The notes below the pieces were generated by a model. It saw only the letters and a list, made by a program, of their open reading frames with translations, made no database searches and was not told where the DNA came from. The translations under genes and the position numbers were made by a program. Shown piece after piece: positions 51,961-62,696 of a stretch of DNA of 64,000 nucleotides. Source of the stretch: Thamnaconus septentrionalis (Eukaryota; Chordata; Actinopteri; Tetraodontiformes; Monacanthidae); contig CM020501.1 of the NCBI GenBank assembly GCA_009823395.1, forward strand, positions 14,121,861 to 14,185,860. Reading direction: 5' to 3'. Each line of letters begins with the position of its first letter. Positions within the stretch are counted from its first letter, which is position 1.

Positions 51961-54900
51961 ATATTTTCCTTCTCTACTCTGAAAAGCTGCCATCTTGGCA
52001 AAGCTGCAGGGAAGCTGAAAAAAAAAAAGCCAAGCTGCGTCACTTAAAAGAAAACACAACAGTCGCTATCGCCGTGGGATGGCAAGAAAAGCTTCCCTGC
52101 AAGCTTCAATTCCCCGTTAACAGCTTCGGCACATTTCTATTTGTCAGAGACGGCGCACCGCCTTTCACTAACATGCACTTGACGCCCAGCTCGGGTTTTT
52201 TTTTTCTCCCTCCTCTTCTTTACCTTCTCCCTGTCCAGCACAAAAAAAAGATAAGAACCATCAAATCACATTCCCTGATCCTTTCCAAATCAAATTAGAT
52301 TTCTGGATTGTATTATACCGCCTACTGTGCATGGGTCTGCTAATCCAATCACAGAGTGCCAAGGCTCACTTCACCCCAGTCTGAGATAACATGCATGGAA
52401 TCAAACGATTCCATTCGAGGGGGCGTTATGAATGAAGCAATCATGGAAATGTTTTCTTATTCTTGTCGGTGAAGTCCCTTTTGGCCCGTGAGGCGAAGGA
52501 GTCCCGACTTCCCCCGCGCCCACCGACAAAAGTGGGCATTTAAATGCCTCGTCGAACCCTTGAAAAAGAGAAGAAGCAGGAAAAAAAAAAGAAAGAAGGG
52601 AGAAGTAGCCGGCGCTGTGGATGCAATGCGAGATGGAAAATCAATTTTTAATATTTTCCTGCCGCAGCTGAGGCACGGCGCGCCCGTCTGTAAACCGAAT
52701 AAGTTGAGTATTTTTCGTCTTATTCAAAGCAGATCAATCACACACGAGACGCCCGCGCTTGCTGAGCTGCTTCGGCAAAGAAATAAATAAATAAACAAAA
52801 GGTTGAGCACCAACATTTCCTTCAACCTGCAGTCTCACCCAATATATATATATATATATTTTCGTGGGTTGGGGTGGTGGGGGAGGGAGGGATTAATTCT
52901 GCTGAGAAGTGATTGATTAAAGGAGGAACGCATGATTAAAATCAATAGTCTTCCCGAGAGGCTCAGGGAGTCGTTTTATTGTTTGAGCTCGGCGGAAACC
53001 GGCCTGCCTGCAGAGCGAGTGGGCAAGGAGCCCTCGTGCATGGGGTGGCGCACATTTCCAGCATAAAGAGAAATATTCATGAATGTTAAGGCGTTTCGGT
53101 GAGCCATTCAGAGGTTTAACGCGCATTCAGAAAACCATTACGAGGAGGCCGCCTTCAAACACCCCGCACAGTTCCTTTGTGACAGCGCCGGCTGTGGCAG
53201 CCGAGGGCCTGTAGGCGATGTTATTCACCACCCTCAGCATCGCATTGCTTTAATGGCCAACCTGGGAATATCGCGAGTCGGTTTAAAAGTTCAAAATCGG
53301 AGCGTTAGAGGGGAGGGCGGTGGGAGGGAGTCGGGGCGACTTTCTTACTCCTTTTGTACTGGAGACTTTGACAGGCGAAAAAACCAACCAGAAGAGAAGA
53401 AGCAGGCGGCAACATGTGGAGACGTCAGCCGGCAGCCTGTGAAAGCGAAGGCAGTGGGCGGAATCAAAGTGAAAGTTTGGCAGTGAGCCGAGGAGAACTT
53501 TTGATACCGATATCTGGAGAACTGGTGCGGAGGGCAAAAAAAAAGGATAAAAAAATGCACCACTGGAATGAAAACTCTTACAAAGGAAATGGAAACGATA
53601 AACCCCAACTTTGAGTTGTACTTGTAATTGGTAAAAGGACACATCGTTCTTCTCCTTTGCTTGTAAGCGAACAAAACTAACTTGGTGGCAGCGGCAAAAA
53701 AGCCTGGAGAATGACTGCTGACAGATTGCCAAACCAACAAGTTCTGCCAGAGACTAGAACAAAAAAGGGTGGAGTCAATGGCAGTTATGGAAAGAGGACA
53801 CGCTAGCAAGAGGGGGAACACGAAGAGTCTTTTGAGTCTGAAAGACTCAAAATATTTGAGGTTGGTTGTTGGCCCCCAGTAGAACCGAGGAATGTTATTT
53901 ATGTTATACCAAAGAAAGTTTGAAGACTCCTGATTGGACCAATGAGTGACGGGCAACACCCACCGCCACCTTCCTCCTCCTGCTGTTTATATTGTTGTTA
54001 ATGTCATTGGCCAGTCAGACAGTTGGTTTAAACAGACTAAATACTTGGGCAGTCAGTTCGAAGCTCCTCTCCTGCACCAGTGTTTCCTGCACCTGTGGAG
54101 CTTTCCAACGCAGTCGCACCACAGAAATAATGCAATCAGATTAAAAACTCATCATTGCACAATTAAAGAGTGCGGCTGCGATGGCTGAGCACTTGTTCAT
54201 TTGGAGACTGCCGAACAGCCGAGTCATGACAGACTGAGATGGCTGAGGGGGTGGATGTGAGGGCGGCAGAGGGGCTCTGTGGCTCCCTAAAATGCCGCAC
54301 AAGTGTTGACTCACTGCGGAACAAAGGTGTTGAGCTACCCGGGGACGGCCGTCTGTGCCGCGACAAATAATCTAGACAAAGAGGCAACACTCAGCCGGGA
54401 GTCGGCGGTGATGAATGGCTGCATTTAAATCAAGTTGCTTCCTCTCTGGCTTGCTTTTTATTTGCCTGTCCCACCACCACCACCACATCCACGGCTCATG
54501 TAAATGTTTTATGTGCCACCCCTTCCTCCCTCCCTCCTCCCCATACACACAAACACCACCACCACCACGTCCATTTTGCAATTTATGGAGTGTGTCAAAG
54601 GGATGTAGGTGCCTCATTGCTGACACTGTTGTAGCTCAAGCACATTTGTTTGTTGTTTGAAAAAAAATTCATGTGAGAGAGAGAGACTTCTAATTGGATG
54701 AACAATGACTGGTTATTTTTTAATTATTTGATGTCATTGTGTTTTGCAGTGTTGCTGGTCGAGCAGTGGCGACTTGTCCGGCTTGTAGAAGCTGATTGAA
54801 TAATTAGCAAGAGAAAAAAAAGAGGCCGATGCTCTAAAGTGACTTATCGTTCGCTCATTCCCAAGGTTCCAGGAAACCTACCTGAAACTCCTTTGAAATT

Positions 54901-55109
54901 CCTTTGGCCAGGTTTACTGTCCCTCTGTCCTATGTGCTGAGTGCTGGATAGATTGAAACAGTGTTCTTGGAAAACCTGGTCAAGCACTTGTGAGCACGAA
55001 CATCAGAGCCATTCTTTGTGTGAGCTCTACCCTTGCGTGGTGTGATTCTCCCCAGGGTGACGTCTTGGGTATGTTTTGAGGTTAATTCTGCTGGTCAGTG
55101 CCCTTGACC
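51961..55109. other. Non-coding stretch, no gene recognised
   Basis: No exon recognised. 52300-52450 and 52900-53250 are unique, balanced blocks that may be regulatory; 52396-52415 contains the inverted repeat ATGGAATC-aaac-GATTCCAT. A 204-codon minus-strand frame (53345-53959) has no domain I recognise. An AT run lies at 52843-52860. Confidence 0.5.
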
Positions 55110-55250
55110 GAGGTTTTGCTCTGGGATGTGGATGCAGCCCCCAGGCTCCTACCGATAGCCTCTATCACTTCTCCTGGCTGATGGGTTAAATGCAGAGTAC
55201 TACTTGGTATGACCATATATAGTCCTGCTGTTGAGGTAAAAACTAAAAGT
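55110..55250 (+). mobile_element. Possible SINE/LINE tail remnant
   Basis: GGCTGATGGGTTAAATGCAG at about 55177-55196, followed by AGTACTACTTGGTATGACC, resembles the 3' segment of a common fish retroposon (ATGGGTTAAATGCAGAG... followed by an AAATTTCACT-type stretch). Only this part is recognisable and it is diverged. Confidence 0.4.
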
Positions 55251-55941
55251 CATATATTTAATAAAAAAAAAAACTAAAAAAAAAAACCAAATGCACATCT
55301 TTTTTGTTTTTTATTTGCAGCTCATTTCCATTCCCTGGGCAAATTGAAAGCTTGCTGACAGGAAGTCCAACAAATGAGCTATTTTTCAGACACAGACTCA
55401 AAGACGAGTGGTCAAAGAGAAGTTCTGCGATGCTTTGCAGCCATCTGGGGCAATTAAACACGACATATGGACCGCCCAAAAAATGAGAAGTCCGCATCTC
55501 AGCCAAAAAGTCATTCAGCACTTGTAATTATTCAGTGAATATCTTATTCTACAGTGAGATGATTTTGGATGCTGTTGGTGGCAACCCCGTCTGTCAACCT
55601 ATTAAATGCAGCACCATGATGGCTTAGCATCCCGTGGGCTTTTGCGGCAAACACAATCCAACAAGCTCCTCATTTGCACTCTTATCAAAGCATTGTAGAC
55701 ATTTCTCAGGGAGGAAGTGAAAGACTGATGGATACTTTTACACTGATGCATACTTTTTCTTCAAGTTATAATCAATAAATTGATCAGCCCAGCACTCAGC
55801 TGAAAAGGTTGTGAGTTACCAGTCTGGTGTACTGAAGCATCACATCTTATTTCTTAAAAACAGTACAAAATCCTGGGCCTGAATCTTGAAACCAATGCAG
55901 GGCACTCTAAATGTAGGCATTCAGCCAATAAAGATTGGCCC
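55251..55941. other. Non-coding stretch, no gene recognised
   Basis: A-rich at 55260-55290. The rest is unique sequence with nothing I can name. Confidence 0.5.
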
Positions 55942-56364
55942 TTAAAGGGATATTTCACTCTGAAACTTTTTCATTGCTACTTTTTCCATCTAATGCCTGG
56001 GGGTTCTTTCATTTTTCACTAAGTTTTTTAGTTTGTTAATATCATGCGATATTTGGTTGCGTTCCAGTAAGTAGTGATGGACAGTTTCATGAGACCTAAA
56101 TTACAGAATGTTTTCAGCTCTCGTGAGCGAAACCCAAAAAACGTCAGCTAACAAAGATTTTGGTTTTGACTTTAGCACTGTTGAGACCAGAGACCACACT
56201 GCCACATTGACTTCAGCTATATGAGTTAATTCGTTGTCAGCTTTGAACAAATGCTGAAGTCAACGACGAAAAAATAAAACTTTGTGAAAAATGACAGAGG
56301 CCTCAGGCATTAGAAGGAAAAAGTAGCAAAAACAAAACAGTATGAAAGTGAAATATCCTTTTAT
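55942..56364. mobile_element. Non-autonomous DNA transposon with ~90-bp inverted ends
   Basis: The left 90 bases (TTAAAGGGATATTTCACTCT... GCTACTTTTTCCATCTAATG, CCTGGGGGTTC, TTTTTCACTAAG) and the reverse complement of the right 90 bases (ATAAAAGGATATTTCACTTT... GCTACTTTTTCCTTCTAATG, CCTGAGGCCTC, TTTTTCACAAAG) align along their whole length with scattered mismatches and a small indel. The element is about 423 bp and has no transposase. The left edge TTAA would fit a TTAA-duplicating superfamily (Kolobok or piggyBac type), but the right edge reads TTTTAT, so the duplication is not intact. Mismatches between arms suggest moderate age. Confidence 0.75.
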
Positions 56365-58619
56365 CTCTCAATGGTTGTGTATGGGAATAGCGGGGCAACG
56401 AAAAAAAATTGAAAACTGTCTGCAATGTTCACATGAGCAAAAACAAAATGAAAGTGGGGCAGGTGCTCATTAGGAGGGAGGACGCTCTTCTTCACTCCTC
56501 CTCGTCAGCGCCAGAGAACAGTCCTGCCCTGCCTCGCAAACCGGAGTGTGACACCGCGCTGCCCGAGCCAATTAGATATGAATGGCCGCTCATCCCCTCC
56601 TACACAACAAGGCCACAATATTTAGCGCATGATGATCTGTGTCAGGAGGACTCTCCCTCCTTCTTCCCCTCGCATCCTTTACCCAGAGCCCTGCATGGCA
56701 ATTAGGGCCCTTTTTCCAGGTAAGAGGAGACCGAGGCTGAGATTTTAGAAGCAGCCGTACTTTAAATCAAAGCCTCATGTCAAGAATTTTTAGGCTCTGG
56801 AAATGTATAGTTGAAAAAAACCCGAGGGAGATTCAAAGCGACCGTACACAGTGCACGTGTTACTGTGTAGCTGTGGTTGGTTTGCTGTAACTCCTGCTCT
56901 TGCCCTACTTTGCCAGGTGTTTTTATTTTTCCTGATGCTTGGACACGACAAGAAGAGTTGTGTGTGGTGTATTTCTTTCGTTATTTCATTTCATTCATTC
57001 ACAGCAGTTTTAGCAATGTTTTCCCTCCAATTAAATTACAAACAGTAAACTGTAGGAAACGTTGTTGTTGTTTTTTCCTCTATTCACAGTTGCCTTTGTC
57101 AAGGTTTTGCCGCTTTGACTCCCAAACAACCAACAGAGTGTACTGAAGCGTTTTAGGGTTGCAAATAAATCCGATGCGCCTTCCATTTAAAACACTAAGC
57201 TGAACAATATGAAATCTGATGGGCAATGTTGTGCTTAAAATAACTGAGCAGGCAGGTGTTGCAGCAGTGGCTTCGTGGAGATGAAGAATGTGTGACCTTT
57301 ACAACAGCAGAAAGCGGGTCCTCGTCGCCCTCAAACAGGAGGGGTTAAATGGAAGTGACAGGCCTATATATCTCTAACAGTGCTAACTTAAGAACCCTTC
57401 TAGCTTATTCAAAATGTACCCCCCCACAGCCTCTTTTTGTGGACTCGGAGCCGAGAGGGCGAAATGCGGGCGAAATGCAGTGTGGGTAACACAGTCAAAG
57501 ACAATTTTGCTGGTGACATTTTGATACCTGCTTTTTTTTTTTTTTTGTCATGCAATTGTGCTGAGCGTATCAGTGCACCAGTAAATTTCATTGTGGCGTG
57601 TGGAGAGAGTGAGTCTAAAGGAAAAGAAAATCAATGGAAAGGAGAGCACCCACTGTTTAATTTTTTAATAGGAAAAGATAAGAGAATATTACTTGGAGAA
57701 AAGTTGGTGAAATTGAGCTCTGGCATGAAATTTCAACACGCACGTAAAGTGCACTGTCACCTTTCCAGGGGAACTTAACCCGACCTTTTCTAGACTTGTC
57801 CAAACATTTCCAACTGTTTGTGTTTCACTACTTATTGCATAACATGTATAACGTGCTCTTCTCTAGAATGGTGAATAAACGGGTGATACGCTATTTTTTC
57901 ACCTCTAGATAGCGTCGCTGAGCACCGCACATAAACAAAAATGAAGAGGATTCGGAACCCCACATACTCGCACTCCTCATCTCCATCGCTCTACCCCCTC
58001 CATTGTCTCAATTCCATAGCAACGGACACTGACTGAGCGAGCAACGAAAATGTCAAGTGATGTATATATGATTTCATTAGGTTACTAGTATACAGCTTCC
58101 TCCAGTGTAAATCCAGACAGTCGCTCTTAGAGAAACATTTCTTTCTGTTTTCTTATTTTGCTGTTTTGTTTTAAGTGGAAGATGGTTCTCGCTATTCATA
58201 ATTATTTAGAGGGCCAAAAGGTTTTTCGACTGCACCCGTTTCTGTTATTTGTTCTGAGGAAAAGAAAAATATTGAAGGAAAGGCCAAGTGGATCAAAGGA
58301 TGTACTCGTCATTTCCCTGGCTGCACGTCTGAACTTAGTCTCTGAAACAGCAGTAGAGTGAGTAAAGGTAGCTGCTATGAGCCAAATATCCTGAACTTTT
58401 ACTGGCTAGGAATAGCGCTACAGGGAGAATGACGGCAGAAGGGATCTGATGTGGAGTCACAAACTTAAAGCATCAAAGGTGACTGAGGCAGAGAGAGGCG
58501 GCCAGAGTGAGCCTGAATAAAAATAGGTTTTCAGAGATTAAAGTGTAAATATCAAGAGGGGGGGGGGGGTTTGGAGGGGCAGAGTGGAGACAGAAGAGCA
58601 GAAACGGGATGAAAACAAG
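56365..58619. other. Non-coding stretch, no gene recognised
   Basis: No exon recognised. Unique sequence with T runs (57532-57546) and a G13 run at 58558-58570. Frames up to 113 codons have no domain. Confidence 0.5.
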
Positions 58620-59110
58620 ACGACGTCGCGTTTTAAAAGCAGCGGGAGGAGCAGCCGGCACAGCTAAGTGCACACGGTGTCAGGAAGCATCAGCGTCTCG
58701 GCTGTCATCAGAAATGGCCGTTCCGTGTTCACCCTTTGATCGCTGACCGGAGGATGGCGGCGGTCGACCTCCCTCGCCGGCGCCCGGGATGCCCATCCGT
58801 CGCCTCCCGGAGGCGTATTATCATGGCAGCGTGTTTTTAACCCGTCCGTCACAACATCAGAGACGCGGCCGTCGGGCTAGAACACGGTCCGACTGCTCCA
58901 TTGATTTATCGTGGCACCTCCGAAACAGGGGTGTTGAAGGTGGTGCGAGGGTGGAGGTCGGAGGAACACGCTTGTGCTCAGGCGGCTCTTTGGTCACACA
59001 GCAGACGGCCACGGCGAAGCGACATGTGTTTATTGGTTCTTCGGTTTCTTTGGAAAAGCGGCGTCTTTGTTCTGGACGGATCTTCGTGGACCTCAAAGGG
59101 AACCTGGCCC
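58620..59110. promoter_or_regulatory. CpG-dense block (CpG-island-like)
   Basis: By eye the first 300 bp (58621-58920) contain about 34 CpG dinucleotides in roughly 60 percent GC, far above the surrounding sequence, and CpG stays frequent to about 59100. CpG clusters mark promoters, first exons or polycomb-type regulatory DNA of developmental genes. Overlapping open frames of 112-165 codons on both strands here reflect a shortage of AT-rich stops, and none shows a recognisable domain. A short frame starting ATGGCGGCGG at 58754 ends after 24 codons. Promoter status is inference; no transcript evidence is available. Confidence 0.4.
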
Positions 59111-60360
59111 TTATTTACTCCTCTTGACCTGCAGCCACTCAGCCTGGCGGAAGAGCCGCCTATGGGCAGGAGGTCGCAAGATCTCAGATTGGAAGCAGCG
59201 ACCGACAGGCAGGCTTCTCTGTGTCCTCCTGGTGATCCACGGACCCGGACTGCTTTGTTTCCTTCTGGTTCTTGAGGTTCTTTCACCTTCGGAGCTTTGG
59301 AGCACTTTGGTTTTCCTCCCTGACGGAGTATTTTCTCCAAATCAGTTTTCCAGCGTGTTTCCCCCTCAGGCCGTTTTGTGTTCAGGTGTGCTGCTGTAAA
59401 CACACACACACACACACACTCTCGTGGGTCTTTCCTCACATTCTCGTGCCACCGCTCCAGGTGGGCTGCTCGCACTTTGCATTGTTTGACAGTTTCAATG
59501 AACAGCAGAATGAAGGTTGCTAGTTAACATAAGCTGTCAACATAAGGTCGCCTCCCAGATTTTGACGACCCACCTGAAAACAGTTGAGTTGATAAGAGAG
59601 GGAGGCTGTAAACGTTCATTCAGGATTCAGCCACAATACCTGAAATTAAAAATATATATATATTAACCTTAGCAACAAGTGATCTTCTGCCACCTGTTAC
59701 CAGGCAGAACCTACATTTTTTTTCATTGTATTGGCTGCTTTGTTCCACGTCATATTGCAACTGTTGCATTCACATCTTTCAAAAAAAAAAAAAAACAAAA
59801 CAAAGATTTAAAGATTAAAAGACTTATTTGGAATGTCGCCTCCACTTGATCCAAGTTTGAATTTGGACTAAATGCTGTACAAATCACATTCTGAAGCCAT
59901 ATGTTAAGGTTAACAGGGTGGAGAACGTGCTCTGTCAAATCTAAGAAAGTCGTGGAAAAGACATGACGGATGATTGATTTTATTGTGTCCTGGCAGTGAG
60001 CTTATTGACTCGTCTCGCAAGAGTTTTCTCTGTTTTTCCAGGAAGATTGTGCAGAGAACAGAGTCAAGGCACTGCTTTGGGAAAGCACATCCAGCTCCTC
60101 TTCCTGTGCATTTCGCCGCCCGTCCCCCCTCCCACCACCTCCATCCACATTCATCCCGTCTCCATCCTTCTAATCTTCCCCCATTTTTATCTATTACAAC
60201 CTCTGCTCCTCGGCAAAAGAACAACAATCCTGCAGCGGCATGAAGAGAGCCTCTCATGTCAAATCTGAATGCACGTCATGTGCCGGCACATCAAAAGGCG
60301 GGCTGTGTGGGCGCCCCTCCTCCTCTTCGCAGCGGCCTTCAGGAACACTCACTTGTGAGG

Positions 60361-60394
<34 letters not shown>

Positions 60395-61075
60395 GCTGGT
60401 TGAAATGGTGGTGAAAATAAACGAAGTATAAAGTCAAAACAGCACGTTTATCCAGATTAGCAATGATCTCCCGTCTCCTGTCGGTGGAATCCAAGTTGTT
60501 TTTTTTGTTCTTGTTTTTTTTTTGCCGCGAACCCCGCTTAGCATGATGAAGCGTGTCCAAACAGTGCCCCCTTGTGGTGGCATGCGACTATGCCCTCCCA
60601 TCTGACAAATCAATCCTCGAAGCGTTCTGACGCGGCTCTGAGGAAAAATAGGGAGGGAGTTGTAGGCATTAAGCCGAGGAGTGGGCGCCGCTGCTTCTTG
60701 ATATGGAATGTAGACGGTGTATCAGATATATTTATACCACAGGCGGCTCATAACAAGCAGAAGCGGAGCTCAGATCTGTTTCAAGTCGTAATTTGAAAAT
60801 AAGTGTGAAAGAGGAGAGTAAATAGAATAGATAAACATGAGCATATTTCATCGGGTGGTTACTATAAATGTAAAACTGGTGGGAGGAGGGCGGCGCTGAA
60901 GTATACATATCATGCATTGGAATATTTCAGAGGCAACGCACCGATAGTCCAAAGCAAAGACTTTTCTCCTCACCGTCAAGCTGCCTCGGGCTGAAGGAGG
61001 ATTTTTATTTTTTTACTCTTTTTTTTTTACCCCCTTTGGACCCTCCGCAGAAGTCTCCAGTAGACGAATAACCCC

Positions 61076-61077
<2 letters not shown>
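59111..61077. other. Non-coding stretch, no gene recognised
   Basis: No exon recognised. Contains a short CA tract (59401-59420), A runs (59781-59795), a T31 run, and C-rich sequence at 60120-60180. 60535-60600 includes CAGTGCCCCCTTGTGGTGGC, a word typical of dispersed fish repeats. Confidence 0.5.
60362..60392. repeat. T31 homopolymer
   Basis: Thirty-one consecutive T. Could be the poly-A of an antisense retroposed copy, but no recognisable retroposon adjoins it. Confidence 0.95.

Positions 61078-61127
<50 letters not shown>
61078..61127. repeat. (CA)25 microsatellite
   Basis: Uninterrupted CA run of about 50 bp. Confidence 0.97.
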
Positions 61128-61129
<2 letters not shown>

Positions 61130-62300
61130 AAAGACAAAAAAAAGGTCAAAGAAATGGTTCAGTCCCCCTCATCCGCTGCGGGTTGACAGAGAGGCGCCGT
61201 CCGCGGTAGCGAGGAGCCACTTTAAGTCGTCATCCGCGCCGTGTAAAACCTCCCCGTCAGATCCGATGGTGGTCTCCAGGGTTCACCTGCAGGTCACCCG
61301 CTGACGTTTCAGATGATATTTTCGTTGTTGTTGTTGCGTTTTGTTTTGCTCATATAGCCCATCAAACAACCATTCAAAAATAAAAAACTTTTTAACGAAA
61401 CACAAGTCCAATGCTTGTAGTGAAGCCACACAGGCATCTTTGACTCAAACCTGGGTGACAAACCTGCCTTGTGAGGAACTGAACATCTGTTTCCGGCCCG
61501 ATCTTGCCAAAATCATTCACACATTGCCGATCAAAGACGGACGCTCACAGATGTTTTTTTCCCCCCCTGTTTTGTGTGTCTGGCTGTGTGTTCGGAGATG
61601 TTGTGTCTGTGGCATCCCCCCCCCCCACCCAGCACCACTGCAGAGCGCAAGAATGATAAGAGTAATTACGGCGGTGACAAACAGTGGCAGAGTCTGGCCA
61701 AAAAAAACACTGCAGCAATTATTAGTCGCAGCGTTATCAGCATGCTGACTGCGGCCAAAACTACTCCTGTCTGTCCTGTGAGATTAGGGATCTGCTGGTC
61801 AATGCCAGTCAATGGTAAATACTGTAAACGGATGCTCTCAGAGCACCTGTTGAGTTACATGGGGGGTCCACGTATTTTTCGGCATTTCTCCTCAAATTTT
61901 CAAGCGCATTTCATTCAGGAAATTTTTGAAAAGTGCATTTCCACCCAGCGATAGGATTCCAATTAACAAGACTAGTAAGGCGATAGGCTAGCTGAAGAAG
62001 CAGAGAGGGGACAAGCAGAAAAAGAGGACCGGAGAGACAGTTTGAGGAAATACCAGTCAGAATCATGCAGGTTGTAATTGTTCTGGCAGGTTAGCGTAGT
62101 GTTCGCACCGAGCGCTGCATTTGCCGTTAATGACGGGAACAGCTACTCGAGCTGAGATGAAGGTTTGCCGTGTGCTGCTAATTCAGCAGCTTGTGACAGA
62201 TGCACTGCCTTCTTTACATGCTCCAGTTGAATAAACACATTTTACAATCTATACAGCACTTTATTTTCTTCTGAAATTTTGCATTACGTTTCACAGATAC
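61128..62300. other. Non-coding stretch, no gene recognised
   Basis: 61180-61310 is locally CpG-rich (GGCGCCGTCCGCGGTAGCG among others). Overlapping frames at 61341-61954 have no recognisable domain. The rest is unique sequence. Confidence 0.5.
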
Positions 62301-62312
62301 ATGACCAGCTAC

Positions 62313-62684
62313 TGGGGCGACACGGTGGCGCAGTGGTTAGCGCTGCCGCCTCACAGCAAGAAGGTCGTGGGTTCGATTCCGGGGCCCGGGCCTGTGACCT
62401 TTCTGTGTGGAGTTTGCATGTTCTCCCCGTGTCTGCGTGGGTTCTCTCCGGGTTCTCCGGCTTCCTCCCACACTCCAAAAACATGCATGTGAGGTCAATT
62501 GAACATACTAAATTGTCCGTAGGTGTGCATGTGAGTGTGAATGGTTGTCTGTCTCTATGTGGCCCTGCGATGAACTGGCGACTTGTCCAGGGTGTACCCT
62601 GCCTTCGCCCTAAGACAGCTGGGATAGGCTCCAGCAGACCCCCGTGACCCTGAACAGGAATAAGCGGGTGTAGAAGATGAATGA
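62313..62684 (+). mobile_element. tRNA-derived SINE with L2-type tail, copy 3
   Basis: Best delimited of the three young copies. It has the tRNA-like head with perfect A box TGGCGCAGTGG and B box GGTTCGATTCC, the conserved core, and a GATGAATGA tail. A perfect 12-bp target duplication ATGACCAGCTAC lies at 62301-62312 and 62685-62696. It shares nearly every base with copy 2; visible differences include GGGCCTGTGACC against GGACCTGTGACC and a missing CA in the GGTGTACCCTGCC segment. Frames of 63-139 codons across it on both strands are by-products of the repeat. Confidence 0.95.
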
Positions 62685-62696
62685 ATGACCAGCTAC

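Noticed and set aside
53680..53694. CTTGGTGGCAGCGG, resembling a retrotransposon primer-binding region, followed by an ATG frame
   Set aside because: No LTR could be found immediately upstream, no second LTR downstream and no gag-like motif in the frame that follows.
53345..53959. 204-codon open frame on the minus strand, the longest in the window
   Set aside because: No recognisable domain, aromatic- and Phe-rich composition typical of a reversed A-rich strand, no splice-site context I could support, and overlapping frames on the other strand of similar quality.
62320..62390. Possible tRNA gene (perfect A and B boxes)
   Set aside because: The boxes belong to the SINE head; the sequence cannot fold into a complete cloverleaf, continues into the SINE core and is target-duplication flanked. 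The same applies at 25.49 and 3.03 kb.
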